Source: a virus
Length of the DNA stretch: 24,932 nt
IMG/VR virus record: IMGVR_UViG_3300033995_001967
Coordinates: 1-24,932 of that record
Reading direction: 5' to 3' (one strand)
The first letter of the stretch is position 1. Every line of letters begins with the position of its first letter. Positions 1 through 6,784 of the stretch are shown piece by piece. Both the position numbers and the translations under genes were made by a program. Below the pieces are notes generated by a model that saw nothing but the letters and a program-made list of their open reading frames with translations, ran no database searches and was not told the DNA's origin.

Positions 1-1325
1 GATTTGCCAACACGGCTTTTTCCGCAGACACGGCGCGCACTAACTTGGGTCTAGGGGCAACTTGGCTAACCAACGCGAATCTCACCAATTTTCGCACTGC
101 TATCGGTCTTGGCGTTACCGACTCCGTCACCTTCAGCAATACGGTTGTCGCCGGTTCGCTTTCGGTAAATTCACTTTCATCTGTTACGACCACTTCTAGT
201 GGTCCGACAACATTTGTACTTGCACTACCAGCCAATACTAATGTTCTCAGAATCACGGGCATTGCATACAACATTGAAAGGGTTTCGGGTGGTCGCCTTG
301 GAGCTTTTTACTACCTCATAAATGAAACTGGCTCGGATTTACTTATAAAGCACACCAATGGTATATCTATTCATGGGGGCGCGGATTTGACGCTTGGACC
401 AAATCAAGCGGCGACTCTAATTACGACCGGCGCCACCAATGCTTCTGTAGCATCGCGCGGCGGTCTTGGTCCCAATAACAATGTTACTTTCAGCAATATA
501 ACCGCGAGCGGCACCCTGACCTCTACGGGCAATGTGACTATGAGCGGTACGGCAAACACCGCTCCAAACCAGACGGCATTGAGCGGATCAAGTCTCATAA
601 CCAGAGATTTAATGTATTCTGCTCAAACCGATGATTCCTCGGGGGATTTGATCGGTGGAGCGGGCTCGGCTGGAACTAGTGGATTTGGTTCGGGGGCAGG
701 CAACTACAACGGATTTGGGGTTTTTGCTCAAGTTGGGTTCGTTACCAATTCCTACGGTGGAGCTTATTTTTTAGACGATTTATGGACCCACGCAAACTAC
801 AGCGGTGGTGTGATGCCCGCCAATAAAGTAATAGACGTTGCTTTTAAAGGGGTCATGTTTCGCGTTGAGACTAACCAAAACTGGGTACTAAGAGTAGTAG
901 CGGGAGTGGGGGCGCCAAATCGAGTTGTCCCAAAGCTCGGGGAAAATGCGCTGTCTGGTCTGGGTTGGGGCGTAAATTTTTTCTATGATGGTACGAACCA
1001 TGTTTATCAACCCTTTTGGTACACCACAAATTACAATGTTGGCCCTCAAACGGTAATCAGCAATTTATCTGCTTCTTCATGGCTTGGGCGCGTTTACTCC
1101 ATGAGGCTTCGCCAGGAGACGAACGGCGCTATAAAGTTCTGGATCAACAACGGGTTCGGTGAGCGACTCTCCTCGACGCCGTCTTGGCAAACAAATGTGG
1201 TGTGGGGCGCAAATAGTTTCGCGGGTAGGTTTATGGGGATTGAGTGCGCTACTGCCCCAAATGCCGCTCCAGTAACCGGTTCCCGGATTCACTTCCGGGC
1301 CGCATATGTCAAATACGAACCATGA
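1..1325 (+). CDS. Tail fibre/receptor-binding protein, C-terminal part (5' end outside window)
   Basis: The reading frame is open from the first complete codon (position 3), so this is the last ~441 residues of a longer protein; the TTG at 45 is internal. Seen: low-complexity Asn/Thr/Gly-rich segments such as RTNLGLGATWLTN and NFRTAIGLG, then NNVTFSNITASGTLTSTGN, the short beta-repeat style of trimeric phage fibres. They surround a domain at about 60-145 after the TTG, and a Trp/Tyr/Asn-rich globular domain fills the last ~230 residues, probably the receptor-binding tip. Base composition is more AT-rich than the neighbouring late genes, as is common for exchangeable host-range genes. The TGA stop overlaps the next start in ATGA. 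The fibre assignment rests on repeat style and position next to the lysis genes; the receptor and fold of the tip are unknown. Confidence 0.75.
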   Translation, partial: FANTAFSADTARTNLGLGATWLTNANLTNFRTAIGLGVTDSVTFSNTVVAGSLSVNSLSSVTTTSSGPTTFVLALPANTNVLRITGIAYNIERVSGGRLGAFYYLINETGSDLLIKHTNGISIHGGADLTLGPNQAATLITTGATNASVASRGGLGPNNNVTFSNITASGTLTSTGNVTMSGTANTAPNQTALSGSSLITRDLMYSAQTDDSSGDLIGGAGSAGTSGFGSGAGNYNGFGVFAQVGFVTNSYGGAYFLDDLWTHANYSGGVMPANKVIDVAFKGVMFRVETNQNWVLRVVAGVGAPNRVVPKLGENALSGLGWGVNFFYDGTNHVYQPFWYTTNYNVGPQTVISNLSASSWLGRVYSMRLRQETNGAIKFWINNGFGERLSSTPSWQTNVVWGANSFAGRFMGIECATAPNAAPVTGSRIHFRAAYVKYEP

Positions 1326-1729
1326 AACTCTTATTATCCAACAACCGGCTAACCCGCTTTAGCAACGAAGGAAACTACGCTACGGTAACCGACGTCCCGC
1401 TACAGGACGACATTGCTTTGGTCGCGCAAAACCTCTTGGCGTGGCTGAATTCTCAGCTTGGCGAAGCAGAGAGCGTGAACCAAGTATTCCTCGAGCCGGA
1501 TGGCCAAGCCGTCACGACTTATGAGACTCAGCTAGACCTTGAAGGCAACGAGATGGAAGTCCCTGCGGGATACCGACCGAGATTGAATGCATCAGTGACC
1601 GTTGATCATTCGTCCGGGTCGCGCACCTTTGCAGTATCTAGTGAAGCGTTGCCCTCTGAAATGCGCGACAGCATTCTGTCCGCGTGGGAGATGGTCCGCG
1701 AGTTTCGGGCTGAGGAGGGCACCACCTAG
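1322..1729 (+). CDS. Hypothetical 135-aa protein after the tail fibre
   Basis: Start chosen at ATG 1322 because it overlaps the fibre stop as ATGA; an upstream in-frame ATG at 1244 would lie deep in the fibre gene. The protein begins MKLLLSNNRLTRF and has a mixed, mildly acidic composition with no signal peptide, membrane segment or recognised motif. The middle (about 60-105) looks beta-rich and the C-terminus is helical and acidic. Coupling to the fibre gene suggests a fibre-associated or assembly role, but this is positional inference only. The family was not recognised. Confidence 0.7.
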   Translation: MKLLLSNNRLTRFSNEGNYATVTDVPLQDDIALVAQNLLAWLNSQLGEAESVNQVFLEPDGQAVTTYETQLDLEGNEMEVPAGYRPRLNASVTVDHSSGSRTFAVSSEALPSEMRDSILSAWEMVREFRAEEGTT

Positions 1730-1730
1730 C

Positions 1731-2423
1731 ATGAGTCTCAACCTTTTCACTCCTGTCTCCGAATGGGTTAAGTCATTCGTCAGTGCGCCCGCGGTTCCGG
1801 CTCCAGTGGCCGACGGCCCTCGCATTTCGGACAGAGCATTCGACCTTATTCTGAAATACGAGGTCAGCTCCCGAGTGTATTATGACCGGTACCTCTCCAA
1901 GCCGACGTGGCCGGGGCTGACTTCGGGCGTAACGATCGGCATCGGTTATGATCTTGGGTACAATACGTCGGCGCAATTTTCTCGCGATTGGCCCCGACAT
2001 CTCATGCCGGGCATCACGTTCAAGCGACTCGCTGCCGCCCTGTCGGTTAAGGGGGTCCGGGCTTCGGCGTTGATTAAAGGTTTCTCCGACATCCGAATCC
2101 CGTGGGATTCCGCGCTTCACGTTTTTCGTACCTCGACGCTGCCTCGGTTCCTCGACCTCACCCTACGGACGTATCCCGGAGCAGAAAGGCTCCATCCAGA
2201 CATCTTGGGGGCTTTGGTCTCCGTGGTTTTTAACCGGGGCGCGTCCTTGACGGGTTCCCGGCGCAAAGAAATGTCCATGCTTCGAGAGGCTGTGCGGGTC
2301 GGCGACCTGGCCCAGATCGAGATGCTGATCCGGCAAATGAAGCGCCTGTGGGTGGGGACCAAATTCCGGGGGTTAGTTCAACGCCGCAACGCTGAGGCAG
2401 ATCTTGTAAAGGCACACGTATGA
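1731..2423 (+). CDS. Endolysin, pesticin/T4-lysozyme-like muramidase
   Basis: A 230-aa protein predicted to cleave the N-acetylmuramic acid-N-acetylglucosamine bond of peptidoglycan during lysis. After a ~30-residue leader comes the signature Y-E-V-S-S (Glu44) followed by P-T-W-P-G and S-G-V-T-I-G-I-G-Y-D-L-G (Thr68, Asp74). The Glu, Thr, Asp order and spacing match the catalytic triad of the pesticin C-terminal lysozyme domain. F-N-R-G near 165 fits the family's helical lobe. ATG 1731 is preferred over an in-frame start at 1602, which lies inside the preceding gene; a GAGGAGGG at 1712-1719 is a somewhat distant Shine-Dalgarno. There is no clear signal peptide, so export probably needs the holin candidates just downstream. 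The stop overlaps the next start (ATGA). Confidence 0.88.
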   Translation: MSLNLFTPVSEWVKSFVSAPAVPAPVADGPRISDRAFDLILKYEVSSRVYYDRYLSKPTWPGLTSGVTIGIGYDLGYNTSAQFSRDWPRHLMPGITFKRLAAALSVKGVRASALIKGFSDIRIPWDSALHVFRTSTLPRFLDLTLRTYPGAERLHPDILGALVSVVFNRGASLTGSRRKEMSMLREAVRVGDLAQIEMLIRQMKRLWVGTKFRGLVQRRNAEADLVKAHV

Positions 2424-2668
2424 GCCCTCCCCATGATTCCCGCGTTTATGTGGGCGGTTCAGACCTCGAACGGCTGACGCGGCTCGAAACTAAGATCGAC
2501 CATGTGCTCGAAAACCTGGATTACTCCCGCCGCGTATTTGAGAGGCACGACGAACGCCTAAAACATCTGGAGAACACCAAGGCAGGAATGTATGGGATGG
2601 CCGGGGCGATAGGCGCCGTAGGGGCTTTTCTCATGGATTTTTTGAAAAATTCTCTAGTTCAGCGTTGA
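2420..2668 (+). CDS. XhlA-like coiled-coil membrane protein, putative holin component
   Basis: An 82-aa protein. Residues 14-52 are a heptad-like charged helix (LERLTRLETKIDHVLENLD onward), followed by one hydrophobic segment (about 57-76, MYGMAGAIGAVGAFLMDFL) and a short basic tail. This cytoplasmic coiled coil plus C-terminal membrane anchor resembles haemolysin XhlA and class III-like phage lysis proteins. It overlaps the endolysin stop by ATGA and is followed by two further membrane proteins, so a role in lysis timing or membrane permeabilisation is likely. A weak AAAGG precedes the start. It could also be a non-lytic structural membrane protein. Confidence 0.72.
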   Translation: MSPPHDSRVYVGGSDLERLTRLETKIDHVLENLDYSRRVFERHDERLKHLENTKAGMYGMAGAIGAVGAFLMDFLKNSLVQR

Positions 2669-2692
2669 CGCAGGGTTAATATACCACATACT
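2665..2692 (+). promoter_or_regulatory. Candidate promoter upstream of holin gene, motif copy A
   Basis: TTGACG at 2665-2670 and CATACT at 2687-2692 are 16 nt apart, a sigma70-compatible layout. TATACCAC lies between (2680-2687). The same TTGAC, short spacer, TATACC[A/G]C pattern recurs at 23637 (+) and 22985 (-). The predicted transcription start falls at about 2699-2701, directly at the ATG of the next gene, implying a leaderless or near-leaderless transcript. Confidence 0.5.
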
Positions 2693-2700
2693 TTTCATAC

Positions 2701-2991
2701 ATGCAAAAACTTCTCTCCCTCTTGTTTTCCATACCCTCGAAGGTGTGGACATTCTACGTCCCAATCCTGAAAAGTCTCGCCATCACGGGCGCGGCTTCGC
2801 TCCTGCCCCTTGCGTTGGAGATCGTCCAAACGCTGGCTCACTCTGATAAAACCGGGGCCCAGAAGCGCGAAGCGGCGTTTCGCGCCCTGCGAACTGCCGC
2901 GCTTGAGCGGGGAGTGGACGCGACCGAGAGCCTCCTTCGGTGGACTGTTGAAAGCGCCGTTCAGCGCATGAAAGCCGATGAGCAAATTTAA
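2701..2991 (+). CDS. Putative holin, LL-H (superfamily 6)-like
   Basis: A 96-aa protein. A hydrophobic stretch spans about residues 14-44 (VWTFYVPILKSLAITGAASLL region), followed by a soluble helical tail with T-G-A-Q-K-R-E-A-A and a closing E-S-A-V-Q-R-M-K. The order (N-terminal membrane segment, then GxxKRxAA, then an Ala/Val helix) resembles phage LL-H-type holins. It sits in the lysis block after the endolysin and has its own candidate promoter (2665-2692) with no Shine-Dalgarno. Its 3' end overlaps the next gene by 14 nt. Family assignment is by pattern only. Confidence 0.65.
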   Translation: MQKLLSLLFSIPSKVWTFYVPILKSLAITGAASLLPLALEIVQTLAHSDKTGAQKREAAFRALRTAALERGVDATESLLRWTVESAVQRMKADEQI

Positions 2992-3307
2992 ATTAACTAT
3001 TTTCCGGCTTCTGGTGTCCCGGTCTGGGGGGATTTTGACCCCAATCGTTGCGCTCCTAGTCGGTGCCGTTGTAGGAAAACTGGCGGGCTTTGACTCCCAT
3101 CTGGCCGACAGCGTGGATCAGGTAGCCGTGACCGGATTCGTCGTAGCCCTCTTACTGTCATGGGTTAACTACTTCACCAACGCCGTGCAGACGGACGGGG
3201 TAAAGCAGATTCAAGCTCTAGTTAACACGGATCAAGACGGTATCCCTGGGCCGGTCACCTACTCCGAAGTGCGGCGGGCGATCCCGTTAGAAGGAATGCC
3301 CCGATGA
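2978..3307 (+). CDS. Two-helix membrane protein with peptidoglycan-binding-like tail
   Basis: A 109-aa protein. Two hydrophobic segments are visible at about 18-39 (GGILTPIVALLVGAVVGKL) and 48-69 (VAVTGFVVALLLSW). After them, V-K-Q-I-Q-A-L-V-N, D-G-I-P-G-P-V-T and E-V-R-R-A-I resemble the second half of a PG_binding_1 domain (consensus near DGxxGPxT). It overlaps the holin candidate and is followed by a coupled ATGA start. No conventional spanin pair is recognised in the block, so this could be a wall-contacting lysis factor. Alternatively the tail is a degenerate motif and the protein is another holin or antiholin. Confidence 0.65.
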   Translation: MSKFKLTIFRLLVSRSGGILTPIVALLVGAVVGKLAGFDSHLADSVDQVAVTGFVVALLLSWVNYFTNAVQTDGVKQIQALVNTDQDGIPGPVTYSEVRRAIPLEGMPR

Positions 3308-3471
3308 CCGAGTCCGACCTGCAAAAACTTGTTTTTAGCAGGGCCGTTCGGGTCGATCGTCGGCCCTTTCTGGCCCGACTTTTGAGTTCCCTGCGGTTTC
3401 AGGTGGGGGCCAAGCGGTCCAAGGGCCGGGTGATCCCCCTCTTTCAAGTCAAGGGAGGCTGCGAATTTTAA
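3304..3471 (+). CDS. Small basic hypothetical protein (55 aa)
   Basis: ATG 3304 overlaps the previous stop (ATGA) and has an AAGGA Shine-Dalgarno 8 nt upstream. The translation begins MTESDLQKLVF and is Arg/Lys-rich (RVDRRPFLARLLSSLRFQ, AKRSKGRVIPLF), with no membrane segment or known motif. Translational coupling and the ribosome binding site support a real gene; its function is unknown. Confidence 0.55.
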   Translation: MTESDLQKLVFSRAVRVDRRPFLARLLSSLRFQVGAKRSKGRVIPLFQVKGGCEF

Positions 3472-3480
3472 ATCCCCCTC

Positions 3481-3642
3481 ATGTATAACCAGGACGCCCA
3501 TCTGTGTGTTATGTGCGACGATGAACCCGCGGTTTATCGGGGTATGTGCGCAACTTGTTTGTACGACTCGGAGCCGGAAGTTCCGTCCGATGACCTCCGC
3601 ATGAAATCGGCAGGTCGTCGCGATAATACTGAGGAGGACTAA
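3481..3642 (+). CDS. Small zinc-ribbon protein (53 aa)
   Basis: ATG 3481 opens a 53-aa acidic protein with two C-x-x-C knuckles, CVMC (Cys9, Cys12) and CATC (Cys23, Cys26), a probable single zinc-binding site, and an acidic tail (RRDNTEED). The end of the gene contains GAGGAGGA, which serves as the Shine-Dalgarno of the next gene. The two knuckles and tight packing make it credible despite its size. Its role (DNA, RNA or protein binding) is unknown. Confidence 0.6.
   Translation: MYNQDAHLCVMCDDEPAVYRGMCATCLYDSEPEVPSDDLRMKSAGRRDNTEED
3631..3638 (+). promoter_or_regulatory. Strong Shine-Dalgarno for the 739-aa gene
   Basis: GAGGAGGA ends 8 nt before ATG 3647. It is one of the few strong ribosome binding sites in the window and fixes this start; it suggests high translation of a structural protein. 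Confidence 0.75.
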
Positions 3643-3646
3643 CTCC

Positions 3647-5866
3647 ATGGCCGCTAAAAGAACTCCGGGCCCACGGACGCTTTCGCCTGAAATCCCGGTC
3701 GTCAGTTACCCGACGCCCAATCTTGAGGACCTGTTGGTCATTGAGGACGTAGACGCCCGGATTCCCGGTTACGCGCCCCTTGAATACGGGGATCTTCACC
3801 CGGACCAGGGCCTATACCCCGGCCTAAAACTTGTGTTTCAGTCTCCCCTGGACCAGGGCGCAAACCACATGTGGGTGCGGCGGGTCTACTCCAAAGACCG
3901 TCAAGACGAAGACGCCTACAACTTTGCCATCAAGTACTCGGACAACAACCCCGCGTACCCCATCTACGTCCGAACCTATACGATTTTACGCTCCGAGTAC
4001 GTGCCACTTGCCTCGGGGTCCCGCGATCCGGTTTTTGCTTCGGCTTACCTGATCTCCGAAGAGGTCGTTCGGTTCAAAGGTGACGCTGAAAACGACGCCC
4101 TGGATTCTTTGTACCTCAAAGTCTTGAGGGTGTTTGAGACGTTGCCGGGACCGCTTGTCAAACGCTACGAGACCAACGAAGCGGGCCAGACCGTCGAGGT
4201 AACCTCGCAGCGGAAGCTGTTCGGACCCAACTACGTTCCCCCTACGGCGAGCGCGGTCCTTTCTTTTGCTTCGGAGGTCGCCGAAGAAAACGTGATCACC
4301 GACAACGTGCGGAAGCTGCCTGAAGTGTTCGACGGCAAAGTTTTCTCCACCGAAGTGCCCGACCCGGCCCCGGTCAAGTTTCGCGTCGCGGTGCCCGCCA
4401 TCACGGAGGAGGAGACGGTAAAAGGAGAAGCTGAACGCCCGGCGCTTGCTACCGGGGAGCTTTCCAAATCAGAGCAGCAGGTTACCAAGTTTATCAAGCG
4501 CAAGCAGAAGACTTCCCGATCCACGTTGGGCCTGCCCAAGACTTTAAGTCAGACCTTGACCACTCGGGAAAAACAAAAGGCGACGGTTACCGAGACGCTT
4601 CAAGTTGGCAACACCTCCGAGTCCCCCAGCGCAACCGTTGATATCGAGAGCGAAGCGTTGGGCGACGGCACTTTTGTTGTGCGCAAAACGCAGGTGCCAA
4701 AAGTTTTTAACGCTAAATCGGAGGTGGTAACTAAGCCGGACGTTCTGCCCGAGAGATTCACCGCCAAAATACCGACGATAACACGTACTGAGACCAAAGA
4801 AGGGTTCGACGTAGACCCGAAGCTGGACACTGACACGTACCGTTCGGAACAGGAAAGGGTGAGTGAATTTGAAATCCGCAGCTCGGACGTTACGCGGAAC
4901 GACTCCCTTACTCCCCAGCTTCAGGGCAGAGAGTTGGAAGAGGCGTACAATGTCCAGGTACCCTACACCGAAAGGATTTCTAGCAGCCCCTTTGCTACAG
5001 GCTCTTCCGAGGTGGAGCCCCTTAGCGCTGACAAATATTTGATTAGGACTTACGATCCCAATCAGTTAAGCACGGTGCTAGGTGCGTTTGAAGTGTCCTT
5101 CCCGACCCGGATTTCGCTCGACCTCCCCCGCGTGCTGAAAAAGCTGGACGTCAAGTGGGGCAAAAAGCAGAGCTTTTCGGATTTTAACAACATCAACGCG
5201 ATGGTGGGCAGTTTCACCAGCCTCACCCAGGGAGACACCGGCTCTCTCGCGGTCAGTGGCACCCTGACCCCCGAGTTTAGTTTGGAGTATGAAGACGTGT
5301 GGGGCAGTAATCTGTCTGCTACACAGCAGATCTTTTTTCTTAAGGAGCCGACCAAGGACAAAATCCTCAGTAAACTAGGCTGCAAGGATTGGCCCGTGTT
5401 TAAGCCGCAAGGGGCGGTTATCACTGCTACGTCCAAGACTCTGACCAAGAAAGTCCAAGCCGCCGTTTCGAGGTATTTCGTGGGCGGGGATAGTGGTGCT
5501 GGGGGGACTTACTCCCAAAACGACACCATATCTGAGGAGAATGACGACAGCCCCGTCATTCTTAATATCCCCCCTTGTTTGCATCAGTCCCTTGCTATTA
5601 ACGAGAAGGAAAGCATCTCTCTGGAAAAAGACTTTGTTCTGAAGTATCCGGCCGTACCAACTTCTTTAGGGACTTTCCCGGCATTTGAAGTGAAGCGAAA
5701 ACTCTCTTTGAAGCTAGACAACCAAGTGGTCGATACTCTTCAGGCGACGATCCCCACGAAATTACCGACCAGCGGTAAATTTTTGACGGACTGTAGGGTC
5801 GAGTTCTTCAAGTATGGATGGTACGTCGTTCAAGCGACTGTTTTCGACGCCGCCGAATTAGCGTAA
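3647..5866 (+). CDS. 739-aa virion/appendage structural protein with internal repeats
   Basis: The start is fixed by GAGGAGGA at 3631-3638. The N-terminal ~200 residues form a separate domain (many Tyr/Pro/Asp, e.g. YAPLEYGDLHPDQG). Between about 220 and 500 a degenerate module repeats: LPEVFDGKVF...PVKFRVAVPAIT (223-253), VPKVFNAKSEV...PERFTAKIPTIT (350-379) and a weaker copy ending in FEVSFPTRISLDLP (481-494), separated by Ser/Thr/Glu-rich charged linkers. A C-terminal domain of ~230 residues follows. Repeated beta modules with charged spacers suggest an elongated tail appendage or head fibre. No enzyme motif was seen and the family was not recognised. Confidence 0.75.
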   Translation: MAAKRTPGPRTLSPEIPVVSYPTPNLEDLLVIEDVDARIPGYAPLEYGDLHPDQGLYPGLKLVFQSPLDQGANHMWVRRVYSKDRQDEDAYNFAIKYSDNNPAYPIYVRTYTILRSEYVPLASGSRDPVFASAYLISEEVVRFKGDAENDALDSLYLKVLRVFETLPGPLVKRYETNEAGQTVEVTSQRKLFGPNYVPPTASAVLSFASEVAEENVITDNVRKLPEVFDGKVFSTEVPDPAPVKFRVAVPAITEEETVKGEAERPALATGELSKSEQQVTKFIKRKQKTSRSTLGLPKTLSQTLTTREKQKATVTETLQVGNTSESPSATVDIESEALGDGTFVVRKTQVPKVFNAKSEVVTKPDVLPERFTAKIPTITRTETKEGFDVDPKLDTDTYRSEQERVSEFEIRSSDVTRNDSLTPQLQGRELEEAYNVQVPYTERISSSPFATGSSEVEPLSADKYLIRTYDPNQLSTVLGAFEVSFPTRISLDLPRVLKKLDVKWGKKQSFSDFNNINAMVGSFTSLTQGDTGSLAVSGTLTPEFSLEYEDVWGSNLSATQQIFFLKEPTKDKILSKLGCKDWPVFKPQGAVITATSKTLTKKVQAAVSRYFVGGDSGAGGTYSQNDTISEENDDSPVILNIPPCLHQSLAINEKESISLEKDFVLKYPAVPTSLGTFPAFEVKRKLSLKLDNQVVDTLQATIPTKLPTSGKFLTDCRVEFFKYGWYVVQATVFDAAELA

Positions 5867-5875
5867 CCCGCGACC

Positions 5876-6775
5876 ATGTCAAACACGCCCGGACTCGACG
5901 CGATGGCGGCTTCGCAGAATAAGCCTATTCAAGCGGACTCCTCTGGACTCGACGCGATGGCGGCTTCGCAGAATAAGCCTATTCAAGCGGACTCCTCTGG
6001 ACTCGACGCGATGAAGGCTTGGCAACAGTCCGGGACAACGCTCCTTGAAGACCAGGCGGCTAAAGAAAAAGCCAAAACCGCTTCGGCAGAAGCCCGCCGC
6101 GCGAACGATAAGGCTAAGGCAAAGGCTAACCGTGATTCTAGAAAACTGCAAAGGGGTCTCCGGCAAGCGGAGATTACCGGGAGGGTCAACCAATTTGTGC
6201 GGGATTGGGCCACTCAAAATGCGGCCCATGTCCGTGCGGTTAACTCGCGAGGTGAAACTGTAAACACCGCACAAATACCCAACGTCGGAACGCTAGATCT
6301 CGGGACCGGCAAAATAATCGACGGCCCTCTTTTCGACGCGCCCACTAGTTTCGCAAAGTCGGACTCAGCATCCTCCACAGCAGCCCTGTGCGTCGGGCTC
6401 GGGCTTTACACCAGAACGGTCGGCACGCCCCCGGTCGCCGAAGTGTGGGTTGGGGTGGGAACAGTAGCAGGCGATCTTCCTCCGGGCTTTGACCCAACTT
6501 TGGGGAAGCTCGTAGCCAGCGGAGGCACGGGGACTGTTTGGGCGGCGGTAACCATTAATGGGACCACAGGAGCTGTCGAGTCAGTTGCTGTAAACGGCGG
6601 GGGAGCAACGCCCAATGATACAAACACATCTTTCTACTACACGCTCGGCAGTTATGCGTATGTGAATGGATTCCCAACCATAGCCAACTACGGATGCGGA
6701 TCGCTTAGTGTTACTGTGTGTCGCAACTGGTTTACTGCCGAGCCCCCTTTTTTCGGCGTTACGATAACCAGATAG
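5876..6775 (+). CDS. Putative structural protein with N-terminal tandem repeats (299 aa)
   Basis: The N-terminus carries two exact 18-residue repeats (SGLDAMAASQNKPIQADS type) plus a third partial one. A Lys/Ala/Arg-rich helical region (about 55-105, AKEKAKTASAEARRANDKAK) is probably a coiled coil. The C-terminal ~190 residues are Gly/Thr/Val-rich and beta-like, ending in YGCGSLSVTVC and FFGVTITR. This anchor, coiled-coil, beta-domain plan resembles phage fibres or head decorations. It lies 9 nt after the 739-aa gene and 9 nt before the Cys-rich gene, so the three probably share a transcript. There is no Shine-Dalgarno. Its exact function is unknown. Confidence 0.75.
   Translation: MSNTPGLDAMAASQNKPIQADSSGLDAMAASQNKPIQADSSGLDAMKAWQQSGTTLLEDQAAKEKAKTASAEARRANDKAKAKANRDSRKLQRGLRQAEITGRVNQFVRDWATQNAAHVRAVNSRGETVNTAQIPNVGTLDLGTGKIIDGPLFDAPTSFAKSDSASSTAALCVGLGLYTRTVGTPPVAEVWVGVGTVAGDLPPGFDPTLGKLVASGGTGTVWAAVTINGTTGAVESVAVNGGGATPNDTNTSFYYTLGSYAYVNGFPTIANYGCGSLSVTVCRNWFTAEPPFFGVTITR
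5891..6013 (+). repeat. Perfect 54-bp direct tandem repeat (2 copies plus partial third)
   Basis: Copies at 5891-5944 and 5945-5998 are identical over all 54 bp, and a third partial copy (identical for 15 nt) starts at 5999. The unit is in frame (18 codons) at the N-terminus of the 299-aa protein, so copy-number changes would keep the frame. Confidence 0.95.
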
Positions 6776-6784
6776 TCCAAATAA

